NCBI GenBank assembly: GCA_947846985.1
Contig: CANTUZ010000026.1
Span: 55,782,730 to 55,846,729 of the forward strand
DNA: 64,000 nt
From: Fratercula arctica
Lineage: Eukaryota; Chordata; Aves; Charadriiformes; Alcidae
Direction: 5' to 3'
Under the pieces are notes generated by a model, which had not been told where the DNA came from, did not search any database, and saw nothing but the letters and a program-made list of their open reading frames with translations. The position numbers and the translations under genes were made by a program. Positions 49,033-62,542 of the stretch are shown here, one piece after another. The stretch's first letter is position 1; each line of letters begins with the position of its first letter.

Positions 49033-49296
49033 CTGCATTCCAAATGTCTGTCGAGTGCCATTAAAAGGAATTTGACTTCCATTAAAGTTTTTACCTATAT
49101 ATGCATTAATTATTCTATTAGGTGATGAGCTCTTAAAAAGATAGGAATGATTGCACTTGTTCAGACTAAGGAAGGTTCCAGTGTTTGGGCTGAGACTGGT
49201 ATCCAACCAACACTGACCATAAGATGGCGGCGTCCATCTGGTATTGTCAGTGGAAAATTTTGGCTTAGTGTATTTATATTTTCTCTTTACTCTGTC
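49033..49296 (-). other. Candidate exon D (minus strand)
   Basis: An 88-codon open segment lies between 'ttgagcag' (acceptor-like, weak pyrimidine tract) and CAG|GTAGTC (donor). Residues include KRKYKYTKPKFSTDNTRW, WTPPSYGQCWLDTS and NGSQIPFNGTRQTFGMQ. An alternative donor G|GTAAAA lies inside it (about 49093). Both ends are phase 0. The style recalls small axonemal or sperm proteins, but that is impression only; I do not recognise the family. Confidence 0.25.
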
Positions 49297-51169
49297 CTGC
49301 TCAACACTTAGGACCAGACATATGATCCTCAGATTAGAAGCCATAACAAGCTATGAGTCAGAGACTATAGTCAACTATCAGAAATTAAGATTACATCCAA
49401 AAGACCAAATGACAGAGTAACTGGTGATATTCAACAGCATCTGTGGAGGTCACCCTGTAGAAGTGGCTGTAGCAGATGAACTCAGAAAACAGCCTGGACT
49501 AATCCAAATTACAGTCTTTTTTTTTTTTTTTTTTTAAATTGGCCTGGATCAGAAGCTGCACAATTAATACAGAACTGTAGACATTCCAAGTAGCCACAAT
49601 ATCCATAGAGCAGTTTAAGGAGGCTGTTGCAATGTTGATGACCCATCACATGTTACTAAACTGTCGAAAACTATCTCAGCTACTGAAACATCCAGGATCA
49701 CAAAGGCATAATGATGGCTTAGAGGCAGAACTTTCATCTTCTTTAATGAGGTACAGCTCCTGTGTTGCACCTGTAAGAAACATCAACTCCAGTTGATTTT
49801 ATCAAGTGTATTGGATTTATTGTTACTTGTTATCAAGCAACAGTATGACAACTATCCTCTACTGAAAGATGGGAAAGTGAGTTTGGAGGTTTCCAGAAAT
49901 AAAATGTTGGCAGCCTTAGGCTTCAACATTATATGGGGATTGCATTACACCCCATGAAAGATTAGAGTGACTTTCTGTCACATATAAGGGATACACAAGG
50001 ACTAATCACTGTGGCTAGTGATTGGTAGAAGTTCTGATGTCGGTTCAAATTTGAAAAAATAATAATGATAGGGTCCATATAACCTCAGAGAAATAGTTAT
50101 ACCAGACACTCAGAAAGGCACTCCATGAAATCTGACTATTTCCTGGGGATGAATTTGATGTTTGCATGAAGCTTATTTTTAGCTATTTTATTGCTTCAGT
50201 AAGCTTGAGTTTTTGTGAACACAGACTTCTCTTTTGTTCTGAAATATTACAAAGTGTTTTGTTAAGAATACAGTCTCTGGCTCTCCGACTCTTTCTTGCA
50301 GTCAGAACTACAGACAAATAGCGTGAACTTGATGTATTATCTGCAGTTCCACCAAGATGAGTTGAAAATGTATTTTCATGTCAATAGTTCCGTAACACCA
50401 AAGTAAAAATGTTTTTATTATCACAAAAAAAGTTCTCTGTTCATCTAGGAAAATTAAATAGTTCCAAGCATTTAACTCATTGCAATACATTCTTCACAGA
50501 TATCATCGCTATTAGCCAAAAAGATACAGGCAAGCAATATTTCGCTTCAGTACTGATTTACACACTGTCACCTATAAATTTTGAGCATCGTAAGAGACAG
50601 GAAAACATAGTAAGGAAGCATGCTTCAGGTACATTTTCAAGTATAACAACTGTCTGGGAGGTGATACTGAAATGAGTACTACCATAACAGGACAGTCTCA
50701 ATGTACATCATCTTGTTGAATACATCCTTATGTGAAATGTGAATCTGATTTGTTGGAAAACCATTTGGAAAATGCAAAAGTTGTTTGTCTAAAGCGTGTG
50801 GCTTTCATTGGCTTCAGAATGTATAACTGAGATGGCACACGGTGTTTTAATGTTCCCATAAAGCCACAAGCCTCCCTGGCTTGTCATACTCATAAATGAC
50901 CCACATGTAAGCAATCACTCAGATCTCAGTATCTTGGGATGGGCTATCAAGTTTAGAACAGCATACAGTGTCACTTCTTTAATATACATCAAAACACCAT
51001 GGAGGTTATTTATCAAATTACTTTATGTACAACTTCAGGAAACTGCTTTACAAATAGCACCGAGAACGCTTCAGTAGAACTGATCACCTCAGCAAAAAAA
51101 GCCCAAATTAATTTTTATTTCCCAAGATACTTCTACAAGGCTAATCAAATTCTTGTTAATTCTTTTCAG
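49297..51169. other. Intergenic or intronic, nothing recognised
   Basis: AT-rich, with a poly(T) run near 49517-49536. No gene recognised. Confidence 0.45.
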
Positions 51170-51375
51170 TCATGAAGAAACCCTGAGAGAATTAGACCCG
51201 GACAACAGACATCAACTCACATTCATGGAATCTGGAGAATTTCTGAATGGAAGAAATATTAAATACAGACATATTTCTATTTACTTTCCTCAGGCCAACA
51301 GGGAACCAGAGCTTTTTAGGCAAGTTGTGAAAGATGGTTGCAAATTGCTGACCTACAAGGAAAATCCAGAAGCTG
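51170..51375 (+). other. Candidate internal exon (plus strand)
   Basis: 206 bp between 'aattcttttcag' and CTG|GTTAGT, with 68 uninterrupted codons, acceptor phase 2 and donor phase 1. The translation begins HEETLRELDPDNRHQ and contains ESGEFLNGRNIKYRH, FPQANREPELFRQVV and DGCKLLTYKENPEA. It is charged and balanced like a real globular protein, unlike neighbouring chance frames. The family is not recognised, and no partner exon was found within the window. Confidence 0.35.
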
Positions 51376-51532
51376 GTTAGTTGTTGTACATTAGTGTCAT
51401 AGCTATGTCACAGTCCAATTCGTTTTCCTTTAAAATATTGTATGAGGGGTAGAAAGACAAATTAGAATATTCTGAAGTGAGATACTTACAAAAAATATAT
51501 GACTAGTGACATAAAATATTTTTCTTGTCATA

Positions 51533-51645
51533 GAATCATAGAATCACAGAATCTTCATGGTTGGAAAGGACCTTTGAGATCATCGAGTCCAACCATACAC
51601 ATACAAGAAAACCCCTACAATCTCTGTCACTAGAGCATGCCCTTT
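51533..51645 (-). mobile_element. Short CR1-type 3' end
   Basis: 'catagaatcatagaatcacagaatc' followed by 'ggttggaaaggacctttgagatcatcgagtccaacca' is the antisense 3' end of a CR1 element. It is strongly 5'-truncated; the limit near 51645 is approximate. Confidence 0.85.
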
Positions 51646-53702
51646 CTTGTATGATAATGGCTATTTACATTTGTGATTTACATACAAAAAAATAAAAAAT
51701 ATTGAAAGTATATTTGAAGAATGGGAAGAGAATATCAGAGAGTGATTTTCAAATGACCTGCTTATTGAAAAACAACTTTCAAATTGCTTAGATAGCTCTA
51801 TATATTCATCTGATGAATGTAACTTGGGTGTAAGTAACACAGCAAGAAAGAAAGAAAACTATTTTAAGAGAAAGAAGAAAAGCATTGTATTCATCTTTGT
51901 TAAAGGCAGAGGAAAGAAAGTAATAGCTAAAACCAGTCAGTTTCGGTGATCTTACAAAGCTGAAGCTATTGTGGGGACTCTCGTCTGCTGACAGAAGGCA
52001 GGTAGTCTTAGATGTGCGTGCTCGTCAACTTACATCATCATCAAATGATCTGCCCCTAAGTGACAGTAATTGTCTGTCTTGAGTGCTGTGTTTTTTTGCA
52101 TTCTTCCAGATAATCCTGGCAAACATCCATTCTCCACACATACTCCCTGAAAATGCCTATCAGTGAAAATATGTTCCTGCTGTGTGGTTTAATTGTAAAA
52201 CTACTTAAATCTCTCGACCCTGGATATATTTTTCATTAAACAGGTAGGCCAGTACTTAAAACTGCTAGAATACAGCAAATATGTTTTAATCAACTTTTTA
52301 CAAGGTCAGAGTTGATATATCTGCATTCCAGTTTGCCATGGAAAATATATTTTCAACTACTCAAAAGCTTGAAGCTTTGTTGTATACTATAAAAAGCATA
52401 TAAATATTTTGATCATAGCAACCAGTCATTTTCAGAATCCACCTGCTATTTTGGATTTGTGATAAGTAGCACTCATAAATACTATTTTGGATGAAGAATT
52501 AGAGGCTATTCTTTATAGGATAAAGGAACCGATCACAGCAGAAGCGAGAGGTTTACAAGCAAGAACTGGCTCTAGTTTTAGTGCTTTTGGTTTTTGCTTT
52601 GGCAGATTACTAGATTCTTTGGATCCAAATTGCATGGTAGCAGTAGGAATAAGAGACACATTTTCAATCCTATTTATTCTTAATAGGGTCTATTTGTGCT
52701 TTTTAATACCACTGTACCTTATTAAAACAATGTAGCATACATAGTCTAGACATACTTTTAGAGTCTTAATGCTTTTTGGAAGCTGCTGAGCATGTTTAGG
52801 TTTTTTAACAATGGGGTCTGGCACAGCATGTCTCACTAAAAAGAGTTGTGACATGATTATGAGAGAAGGTGTTACTTAAGAATTTTCCCTTTAATTTAAA
52901 AATTCTCTTAAGAAATAAATTATCTTTCCATATGCTTTGATGACAACTTAGGCAATTAAAGAGGTTCCCCGTGTTCTGCAATTTCTGTAAATAATAGATT
53001 GGTTGTCCTCTGCCTTCAGGACAATGTAAGTACCTGTGGAGCTGATGGACAATAAGACCATGTAAATCCAAACCTAAGTAAATGTGAATGGTATCAAAAA
53101 GGATGTTAACACCTCTGTGCAGCTGCAATCATGGTCAGTCACAATTTTAAACTTCCCTATGTGATTACAGTGTAATGTTAGAAAACCTCATTGTTAGCTG
53201 ATTCTCTGATTTGACAGCCAGAGAATAAAAGAAAATAAAGCCGGAATTATTTTAAACTCTGTAGTTTTCTCTTGTTTGGGAGCTCAAAAATCTATTTGGA
53301 ATATGTTCTGTAGTAGTGGGGATATGAAATAATTGGGCTTTACCTTGAACTTAGTATAGTGCAATAATATTAATGTGTTTTACTGGTTTGAAAATAATAG
53401 TTCCAATAATTCAAACTGTCTTGTTCTAAGATGAAAAATGAAGCAAATGTCAAGCCCAGTTAATCTTACAAGTTCAAATGGTACGTGTGGTCCCTGTACG
53501 TCCCTCGGTATACATTTGTCTGGCTCTATTGCAGAACCACAGGAAAGTTTGGCTCAGTTGACAGACTTGAAAACTAAAGTGATTAAGATATTGGGGGTCA
53601 AAATGCAAAGAGACAGCTGTGGTAGCTTGCATAGCCATGCCTCTGTCACAGACACAAGTCAATGTTATCTGCAACTCATGGTCAAAAGAACTGCCAAAAA
53701 CT
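51646..53702. other. Intergenic or intronic, nothing recognised
   Basis: AT-rich; frames of 82 (plus, 52487) and 107 codons (minus, 53128) have no splice or family support. Confidence 0.4.
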
Positions 53703-53836
53703 ATTTTATTTTATTATTTATTTCATTTTATTTTATTTTATTTTATTTTATTTATTTTATTTTATTTTATTTACTTATTTTTTTATTATTTTATCTTATC
53801 TTATCTTATTTTATCTTACCTTATTTTATTTTATTT
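53703..53836. repeat. (TTTTA)n / (TTATC)n microsatellite
   Basis: About 130 bp of pentanucleotide repeats: mostly ATTTT units, with an inner block of TTATC units near 53793-53812. Long frames across it are repeat artefacts. Confidence 0.95.
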
Positions 53837-56800
53837 TGATAGAATGCTGTCCCTGCACAATTTAAAAGGAATTTAATTGTGTCCACAGTAAGGGATTGCT
53901 TTTATTTTTTTCTTAATATGAAATAATTGCTTAAATGTAAAATTACATGCCACTGGCAAACATGGCCTCACTTCTCACGTGAATCAGCCCGTAAATGTTT
54001 CTTGCAGCTGTCTGATAAATAATGTGAGACTACACAAACTGTAGTCTCTGTTTCTCTTTAATGAGAAAAATAGATATATCTTACCTCTTCTGATATATTG
54101 ACATTAATTTAAATTGTGTAAAATAATATGAAGCAAAACAGCTCCTGTACGACTGTTTTGCTTTCCTCAATATATTCTGGGAAGTTCCTAAAGAGTGAAG
54201 TCTACTCTTTTAAGTAATTTTTTAAAAAACAAAATGGTTATATAAAAAATACATCAGATGATAGATTTGATCTTCACTATTATGCCTCAGTTATGATAGC
54301 TTACAGTTGCAGTAGCTGTGAGGCACTCAGCAGCAGCTAGCGATTTTCTTTTCATTTATTAATCATTAGTACTAGTAATAGGTTATCAGTTAAACAGTGA
54401 TGGACAGGATAATCTGGTAACAAAAGATTTTTTTCATCTTTTAACCTCCTATCACCTGTCCCTCAGATCTGGTTTATTCAGCATTTGCTCTCAGCCTTTC
54501 TCAGGTTCTAAATCACTGCGTTTTTCCAGATGAATTTGAGCCTACTAACTAACTTGTTAGTTACCTTTGGTAACTGCTAGCAGAATGTCCGCAAACAACA
54601 GAAAACAACACCATACACATATAGGGTGAAGAAAGGGGGAGCTTTCTCAAAAAAATATATAGTATATGCTTCCTACATATGTTGGTGAAGGTTACCAAAA
54701 TGCAGCATTCGGTGCAACAGAACAGTGCGCTTCAGGTAGATCTGAGTAATCCCAGAAGTGTCTGTTCCAGTTTGGGGGTATGTGCTAAGGCTCAGGTTTA
54801 ACAGTACTTTTAACTTAATTTTTTAACTACAATTCATTTTTGTTTTGGCACTAGTGATGATGTTATTCTGCTTTCTGACAATTGTTCTCTGAGGAGAGAC
54901 TCAGACAGCCTCTGTATGTTTATTAATGTAATATTTAAATGACATAAAAGTGTCAGTAAACAGAGCTTTCACAATTAATTCAAATCTCTTGTTCTAAGCA
55001 CAGAACAGAAGATCTCTGCTTTCACCCCACAGTCCATGTGCAACATGGAAAGGCTTCAAAAAATGTAAAGAACAAATGCAAAGCACACACAGTCATGAAA
55101 GAGCAATAAATTGTACCGATTGTCCAGCTGTCTTTAACGTAAAGGTCTACTCATAGTATGTCCAATACAAGACAACAAATATAGTAAATTGCAGAGTATG
55201 TAATTTTCTTTCTAGAGCAAAACTATTATTTTACATATGTAGTTGAGTCACAGCCAGCCTATCCTTCCTAAATCAAACTAGGCGAGTGCTATGGCAAATC
55301 TACCTATTAAAATCCTACAAGTTAGAAAATAAAAGGGCTTGCTTAGTTTTTCTGTCCATCTTCCTGGCTAGTGGGTCTCTTCCTGAAGTTCAGTCTACAT
55401 CTTCCCCTTTCAGTTGCATCTTGTTACTTCTAGTTATGCCCTTATGCCCACTAGTAATTAATGGTATTATTGATATTCACATGCTTCAGGTATTTACAGA
55501 CTCTCCCCGTATTTTCTGCTTAGTTAATACTTGATATCTTTTGTCACAAGTCAAGATTTAAGTTCTCAAGACACTTTTATCTTTGTTTTTCCCCTTTTAC
55601 TTCCTAGCAGCTTTCATCCCGTGTAGGCGTTGAATTGATTTCATGATTCCAAGAGCAGTTACACTAGATATGTTGGGAAAAGATAAACCTACGTGTTTTT
55701 TGGTGTGCTGCCTTCATATGTGAGGACAAACACATCCTTGGTGTATTTGATTCTTTCTGTTCAAATGCCTATCCAGCATAATGACAAGGTTTGGCATTGG
55801 GGAAGTTACAAGAGAATGAAGAAGTTCTTAGGAAAATAGATTGCTGGGCACGGAGAATATATTTACCAGAAAAATAAGCTGTTGATCTAACAGTCTCTAG
55901 TACTCACTCTTTGATAACTGCCTGAAACAAGCGCCTGAAAACATTAACATCAGTGTAGCTGAAATCAAAGGAACATTAGTAGTGAGTAGTGCAACTAATG
56001 GTGCTTTTCAGCCTTCAGCGTGACACACTATAGTGCATCTGCCCCAAAGAATTCAACAGAAACACATGCATGGGATTAAGCTGGCATATAACCACATGTT
56101 TTCCCGCTACATAGGAACAATACGGCTAGTATTGAATATTGTTTTATATTTGCAAAACTTGCTGGCTAGGACTTTCAAAGGCACCCAGCATTGGCTTCAC
56201 TCTGTTGCTCTTGACGTTAGGATAACTTTTACTGGGTACTTCTCAAAATCCATCCCACTGCATTCATTTAAGTTTCTCTATTAGTATAATAGTAATTCAG
56301 TGGTCTTTTTGGAAAGCCAATGTGAAGCAGATGGCTGGCACTAAAATAAGGCCAATGTTAAAAATCCCTCCCTAAATCTTAATTCGTTCCCACTCAGAGA
56401 TACCAAATGTATTAACACAACTGATTTTTAGATAATATTTTAAAGTGGGGCTAACATGAAGCGGCAAACAAGTACAGTTTCTTTTCTTTTTTGTCCAGGC
56501 CTGAAGCTGGAGCACAGTATTGCTGGTAGAGTTGTAGTGGATGAAAAGAGCAGAACAGCTACACCAACACTGCATGTTCCAAGTGCCATGTGTTACGTGT
56601 TATTGAAGTTAGACAGAGTGCCAGACAGGAGAAAGTCAGGCAACAGCTGTACAAGGTTTTTAAGGCCTCACCACGAAGGAAAGGTGCCCTAACAAAACAA
56701 AAACCAAAAAATTTCCAGTTAAAATAATCACAGAATCACAGGAGTTATATCATCTTTTCCACTACCATGTCAGTCTTTGCTTCAGTCTAGTTCTAAATGA

Positions 56801-57869
56801 CTCAAGCAAAAGAGTTTCCCTTAATAAATTATTCCAGCAGCAGATTTGTCAGGAAATATTGCTTGGTGTTTAGATTAAGTTTTCTTCTCAATGAATTTTG
56901 TTACACAGTTTCTGCAGGTTCTTTCTTTCATTGTTTACACCATTCAAAGTCTTTCAGAGGAGTATCATAGTCTTGCCCTTCCCCTAGAGTTTACGGTTTC
57001 TCTAAGTCTATCCATAGCTTCTATTCTGATCTTCCCCCAGTATGGGATGCACTTAATAATTGACTTGTGGATGCATCACCTGTCCAACTTCTTGCTATGT
57101 AATTAAGAAAGCAGTAGCTATGCATAATTTTCAAAGGATAATCCACCTCACGCCATAACATAGTGAGTTACCAGTTCTGCATGAAAAATAGCGAAAGCAG
57201 ATCTGAGTGGATAACCCCTTTTAAAATAAGTTAGGACAGTATTTGTCCTAGTGCTTATTCATCTGGCTAACATTAATCCAGTAGGGTTTTCAGCAAAATA
57301 CTCTTCATAGTGCTTGAGATCTCCATCAGGAGTGCACAGGTTCACTGCCTGCTCTCTGCGTACTGTAGGTATTACGTGCACACCCTTGTGGCGGCAGGGG
57401 TTAGAAAAAGAGGTTGTAGTAGATAAAGCAACTATATGGATCTAAAGAAAAAAAAAAACTGTAAGAATTTATTTTTAAAGGTGTTTACATTGTTCTGTTT
57501 CATTGTGTCTATTTTTTGATCATTGATATATTGACATCTTGCAATCAACTTCTTATATACATGAAAGTGACAGTCAAATGCTGAATTGAATGCTTTTTCA
57601 GTGAGGTTACTTTTGAGCTACTATCTGCTGTGCTTAGGTAAATGGTGAAAAATTATCGCTCTCTATAATCTCTATCTATCACTCTCTATAATATACTATT
57701 ATACTGTTCAGGTATGTTCATAGTGTAACAAATCAAAATTTTAACACTCAATTAATGAATAAATGTAGACTTCTTTTAGTCTGCTGTCCATCATTAAACT
57801 CACTTTGAAGCGAAATTTCAGAACTAGGTTTCTAAATTTTGAAGAGTTTATCAGACACCTAATCACCAC
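53837..57869. other. Intergenic or intronic, nothing recognised
   Basis: AT-rich. A plus-strand frame follows a good acceptor ('cttttttgtccag', about 56498), but its downstream end has no strong donor. Confidence 0.4.
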
Positions 57870-57959
57870 CTCTCCATGATAGGAATAACTTTGAGAAACC
57901 GATCTATATTTAATACATTCACTTATATCCTTTCCACACTTTCCATGTAGGAAAATTGA
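57870..57959 (-). other. Candidate exon C (minus strand)
   Basis: 30 codons between 'tttttagcttgcag' and GAG|GTGGTG, phase 0 at both ends, reading SIFLHGKCGKDISE... and SQSYSYHGE. It fits in phase between candidate exons B and D. Short, and unsupported by any recognised family. Confidence 0.2.
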
Positions 57960-58207
57960 CTGCAAGCTAAAAAGCTAACCTGTTGGAAACTCTCCCATTC
58001 TTACAACCTCTGCACTTTTGTACAAACACAGTCTCTTTTTCTTTCCCTCTGTAAAATTTAATTGCAATGTATGGAGTGCACAGTTGTATATTTAAAAAGA
58101 GGTCTGGTAACCCAAGCAAGGAAAACTAGGGCAGTGGTTTCCGAGCAGCAATGACACGGACAGGGTATTTTGAATACATTGCAAAAACAGAGAAAGCTTC
58201 ACCAAAC

Positions 58208-58364
58208 CTGACCAAAACCTCCACACGGGTTCAAGGACATCAGGGTTTCCACCTCCTCTGGGGCCATGTAACACAATGATTTACTGATTTTTCTATAGAG
58301 GGATGCCATAAAGGCGTTCATTCTAACAGTAGTGCAAGCTACAGTACATTTTAACAAGTCCAGC
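58208..58364 (-). other. Candidate exon B (minus strand)
   Basis: 157 bp between 'tgtagttttcttag' and CAG|GTTTGG. It reads LDLLKCTVACTTVRMNAF..., then SLYRKISKSLCYMAPEEVE and ends LNPCGGFGQ. The first base completes the AG left by candidate exon A (giving Arg), and it ends in phase 0. Product not recognised. Confidence 0.27.
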
Positions 58365-58523
58365 CTAAGAAAACTACACATAAGCCTGTCTTAACATAGA
58401 AGACTTCACAAAAATGTAATGAAGGTGAAAACTCAAAATTTCATGGTTCACATACCTGTCTAAGAAGGTCACAGGGCTCATCAGTATATCAGCCTTAATA
58501 GCGCATCTAGTCCATATTCTCAC

Positions 58524-58622
58524 CTACAGTGTTTCTGTAAAGCTAGGATGCTGACTTCTGCATAGTTCTCAGATTCTTCTGTGGCAAGACTCAACATATG
58601 TGTGGTCTCAGATTTTTTAATT
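58524..58622 (-). other. Candidate exon A (minus strand)
   Basis: 99 bp between 'aattgtttctttcag' and GTAG|GTGAGA. This is the best splice-site pair seen in the right half. It reads IKKSETTHMLSLATEE then SENYAEVSILALQKHC. Acceptor phase 2 and donor phase 2 match exon B. Product not recognised. Confidence 0.27.
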
Positions 58623-61600
58623 CTGAAAGAAACAATTCCTTTTAGGACAATATGTATAACTGCTTCCTGAAACCTCAACTCATAAACCAGAAAGTCCCCC
58701 ATAAAATTTGGTGAAGTATCACATTAGCTTTCATTTGCCCAAATAGAAAGAACTTTAACAAATGTATACTAAAAATCTAGATTTCAAATTCCGTCAAATC
58801 TTTGCAAAATAAATACAAATGATCCAAAATAGTAATGACAATTTTTACTTTGTGATAAAATAATACCATATATATCAAAGGGAGAAACTTGATTCTTCTA
58901 CTTATCTTTGTGAATTACTTGCTTTTGTAAGACATTATGGGATTTAGTTTACATGTTTGTTTGTTTTTTGTAATTAGAGGATGGACTTCTCCAGTTTTGA
59001 CAACTTCAGGAAGTATAGTATCTTTTTCTATTCATGAATACAGTGGTAACTGGTCAAATTTCAAATGCAGGAAAGAAAGAGTCTATTAGGGCATTTTAAA
59101 CTATAAATGTACAGGTTTCTAGATTATTAAATTATTTTCTTATACACATATATTACAGAAAAATGGATGATTACTGCTCTACCAATCTGATACACTATGT
59201 ACAGTAATATAGTGTTTAGCCCCTCAGCAAACAATAGCAAAAAATTCCCATTTTCACAGATCTGTTTTGAAGAGATTTTGATATGAAGTCACAGACTTTA
59301 CTTGCTTTGGTTTTGTTCAGATATTAGGAATTTATAATCTTCCTTCAGAGGCAGTACTACAGGATATATGGGGAAAAAACTGGGGTAATTCATTAAATGC
59401 AAGACTTTTGGAGCATGTGTGGTGAAATATTTATAAACCATCATAAGAAATAAAACTGTAATAAATTCAGATTAATATTCTTCATAGAGCTTTTTTTCTC
59501 CCTGCTATACTTTATCAGATTGGGTTAGATGCCACATGTGGGAAATACAGAAAATAAACAGTTGCCCAGGGCTTCACTTGATTAATATCAGTACTCATAC
59601 TTTTCAATACCTTCTTTAATTCCTAGGAAAGATTGAAATATATATTCATACAACCTAAGGCACCTTACTAGATTGACCATGAGTTGAAATCCCTTTCTTT
59701 TCAATTTCTCATTTTAGAGCTATATGAAGGAGAATTGAATACATTCAAACAATAAAACAAATAAGAACTAGACAGGATTAGGTTTATAAATGGACCAAAA
59801 AAGTCTTTTAGGACAGGAAATATGACTTTTCTGCAGTGAGCAATTTTTACCACTCCTGAATCCTGACAGGTGATCCTTTCTAAATAAGTGGTATGGCTCT
59901 GTGTTTTCACGAGATACTTCACACAATATATACCATGGATCATACCACTGTTAACATCTATTATTTTATCCACTTTCATTAGAACTTGTAACAGTAAGGC
60001 ACAATGATAGTGCTAACATGAATGAGATAACAGGCTTATTTGATTTTAAGTAGATACTTTTTATCAAAGCATAAAGGAAGGATAAAATACATTGATATAT
60101 TAGCCACTAATGTTTTCATCAAAGCTTTTATGGTTTATCTGATGAGGCCCAGTGACATTCACAGTTGCTGAGGACACCTCATGCAGTTAAACTGCAGGGA
60201 AATCAGAAATATGAACCAGGCTGGAACAAAAAGAATACTTTAGTGGTTTCAGAGAAATGGAAACATTATCTGTGCCAGCAAATGCTTTCACGAAGTCGGA
60301 GAACTGTGTACTGTCCTTCCATTTCAACAAGAAAAAATGGTTATCTGTGTTTCCTTTAACTGTCCTTGTTTATATTGAATAAGGATACAAAGTATTTTTA
60401 TTTACATGTTTAAGAAAACTTTAAACTTATTAGAAAAAACTTTTAATTCTGCGAACTCTCTTACTTCTTACTGAGCTATAGCATAAGAATTTTAGTTTTA
60501 CTTAGGGAAACAGAGATATAACGGCTGATGCTAACCAGGAATGTTAGCATTTAAGTGGTACCAAAGAAACTTGTAGTACATTTCTTTTTCCTTTACAGTG
60601 TAAAAATACTGAATCAATCATAATCTGCATTTTCTTTTCAGATAGACCAAAGTCATTACATTAAATTCCTCAAAATCAAATGCTACTGACATAAAAGTAA
60701 CTTCCAAGAAGAAGAATTAAAAGAGATGACCCATATGTACTTCAGCCAACCTACACAGTATTCGTTAGCAGCGCTAGAGCCGTCAGTAGGTCAGAACAGT
60801 TAGCGGAAGTTTGCCAAAGAGCCAGATGCTGCTGTTGGAAAGACGCCAACAGCGCCTCATCTGTGTGGCTCTGGGCATTGAAAAAGGAGTCAAGGCAGCA
60901 AATAAAGAAAAAAAGCTTCCTAAACCTTTGGTCCTGTCCAGAACTGTGATTTAAATGACAACACTAATTAGACAGAGCAGAGTCATCATTTTCTTACTCT
61001 GTGGACTTAAAGGATATTTCACACAGATTAAAACATGGAGTTCATGTTCTCAGAAGTCTTTTGTTTGTTTGTTTTTCCTTCTTTGTTCCCCAAAGGTAGG
61101 GGTAAATTGGAAATTAAGTGTCTGCAACTTAGTTTCTCTAAGTATGGCAACACATACCCAGTTCTTGCAACATAAACCCTGTCAAAGTTCTGACTCAATG
61201 CATAGTTCAGCAATGATACTAAGCCAAAAAGCCACATACGAACCAAGAAATTGTACCTTGTAGCTCTTTTTTACACAAAAAGGCTAAATCGAACACTGTT
61301 TGCTAAAAGATCTGCTTCATTTGCTTCTCTGGGTCGTCTTGATAGAACTCTTTAAATGTATTTAAAGGAAGTGGTGGATCCCTTTAGGGATTATTTAAGG
61401 AAACAGGTTAGAAAACAAAAAACAAAAAACCCCACAACACTTAAGAGAATCAGCAACAACAGGTGAACTTTCATTAAACACTATATTCCATGGTATAAGG
61501 CAGAAACTTGAAATAATACTAGAACTGTTCCAATCAAATTTAGAAATTGCACTTGCTCTGCAAAGTAGCTTTCAGATGAAGAATTACTGTATTTAGATAA

Positions 61601-62512
61601 GCTTGGATGCAGTGATATCACAAAGGCTTATGCCAGATTTTCAGGGAGGAATGAGGATACGCCTGCACTGTAACTCTGAACGCTGGCGGGCTCTGTATTT
61701 GTGAGGCAAATAGTGTCGAGTTCTGTCTCTGGTCACTGCACAGCGCCCGCTTACAGTGTGCTGCCAGTATCCCCTACTTCTGATCCATAAAGGCAAGAAT
61801 TCAGATAGGAACGGAAAGCAATGAAGCTTTCTATATACTAAAACTGTCTATATACTGAAGTACTTGAAAGAGCCTGGTTGCTACAGCAAAATAACGAGAG
61901 CCAGCTTCTCCCCATTTGCTTCATAAGCATGGAGCTTACCTAGCACTGGCTCAAGTGAGTGGTCATTAATGCTTGTTGTCCTTTCCCTCTCGCTTTTTAA
62001 CGCTGTGTCCCCTCTCCCTGCGAAGCACATGTCCTTCAAAACCCCAAGGGGGAATCTCTGGCACTTGTATTATCTGCTGCTATTCAGGCCCCCTGGGAAT
62101 ACCAAGCAGAAGTCCTGGTGTGCCAGCAGATTGGCATAAGAACAGCAAATAGTTTCTTTTCTTTTTGCAGCATTTGAATAACGCAGAAAGTGGAAAACTT
62201 ATTATAGCCTAGCACATTGACAGTTGCTTTCTGACATTTCTGTACGAGTACGCGTATTTCTCAGGAGGCCTGGTTACTCTCCCCCTACACCAGCCTAGGC
62301 TTTTCTGGGTGCTCCGTGTTTCCCATCTAGCCGCAGACTCCATCCAGGAACTGGTGATGTAACTAACTAACATCTCTTTCACAGATAGGGCAGCAATGTG
62401 AAACCATCTCACAGACTCTGCAGAGAGACAATTTATGGAAAACAGCAGGCACATGGCAACGCGTTCCTATGCTGCAGACCCCTGTGCATACCCTGCCACA
62501 TCAGTGGGTGAT
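58623..62512. other. Intergenic or intronic, nothing recognised
   Basis: AT-rich. A minus frame at 62454-62209 has a strong acceptor ('tgtctctctgcag'), but its frame and donor are ambiguous. Confidence 0.4.
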
Positions 62513-62542
62513 GTACTTGTATCCATGGTACTTGTATCCATG
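62513..62542. repeat. Perfect 15-bp tandem duplication
   Basis: GTACTTGTATCCATG occurs twice in a row. On the minus strand it encodes MDTST twice, in frame, inside an 87-codon frame (62730-62467). Confidence 0.9.

Noticed and set aside
53438..53876. Frames of 67-133 codons rich in Phe, Tyr, Ile and Leu
   Set aside because: They are translations of the TTTTA microsatellite.
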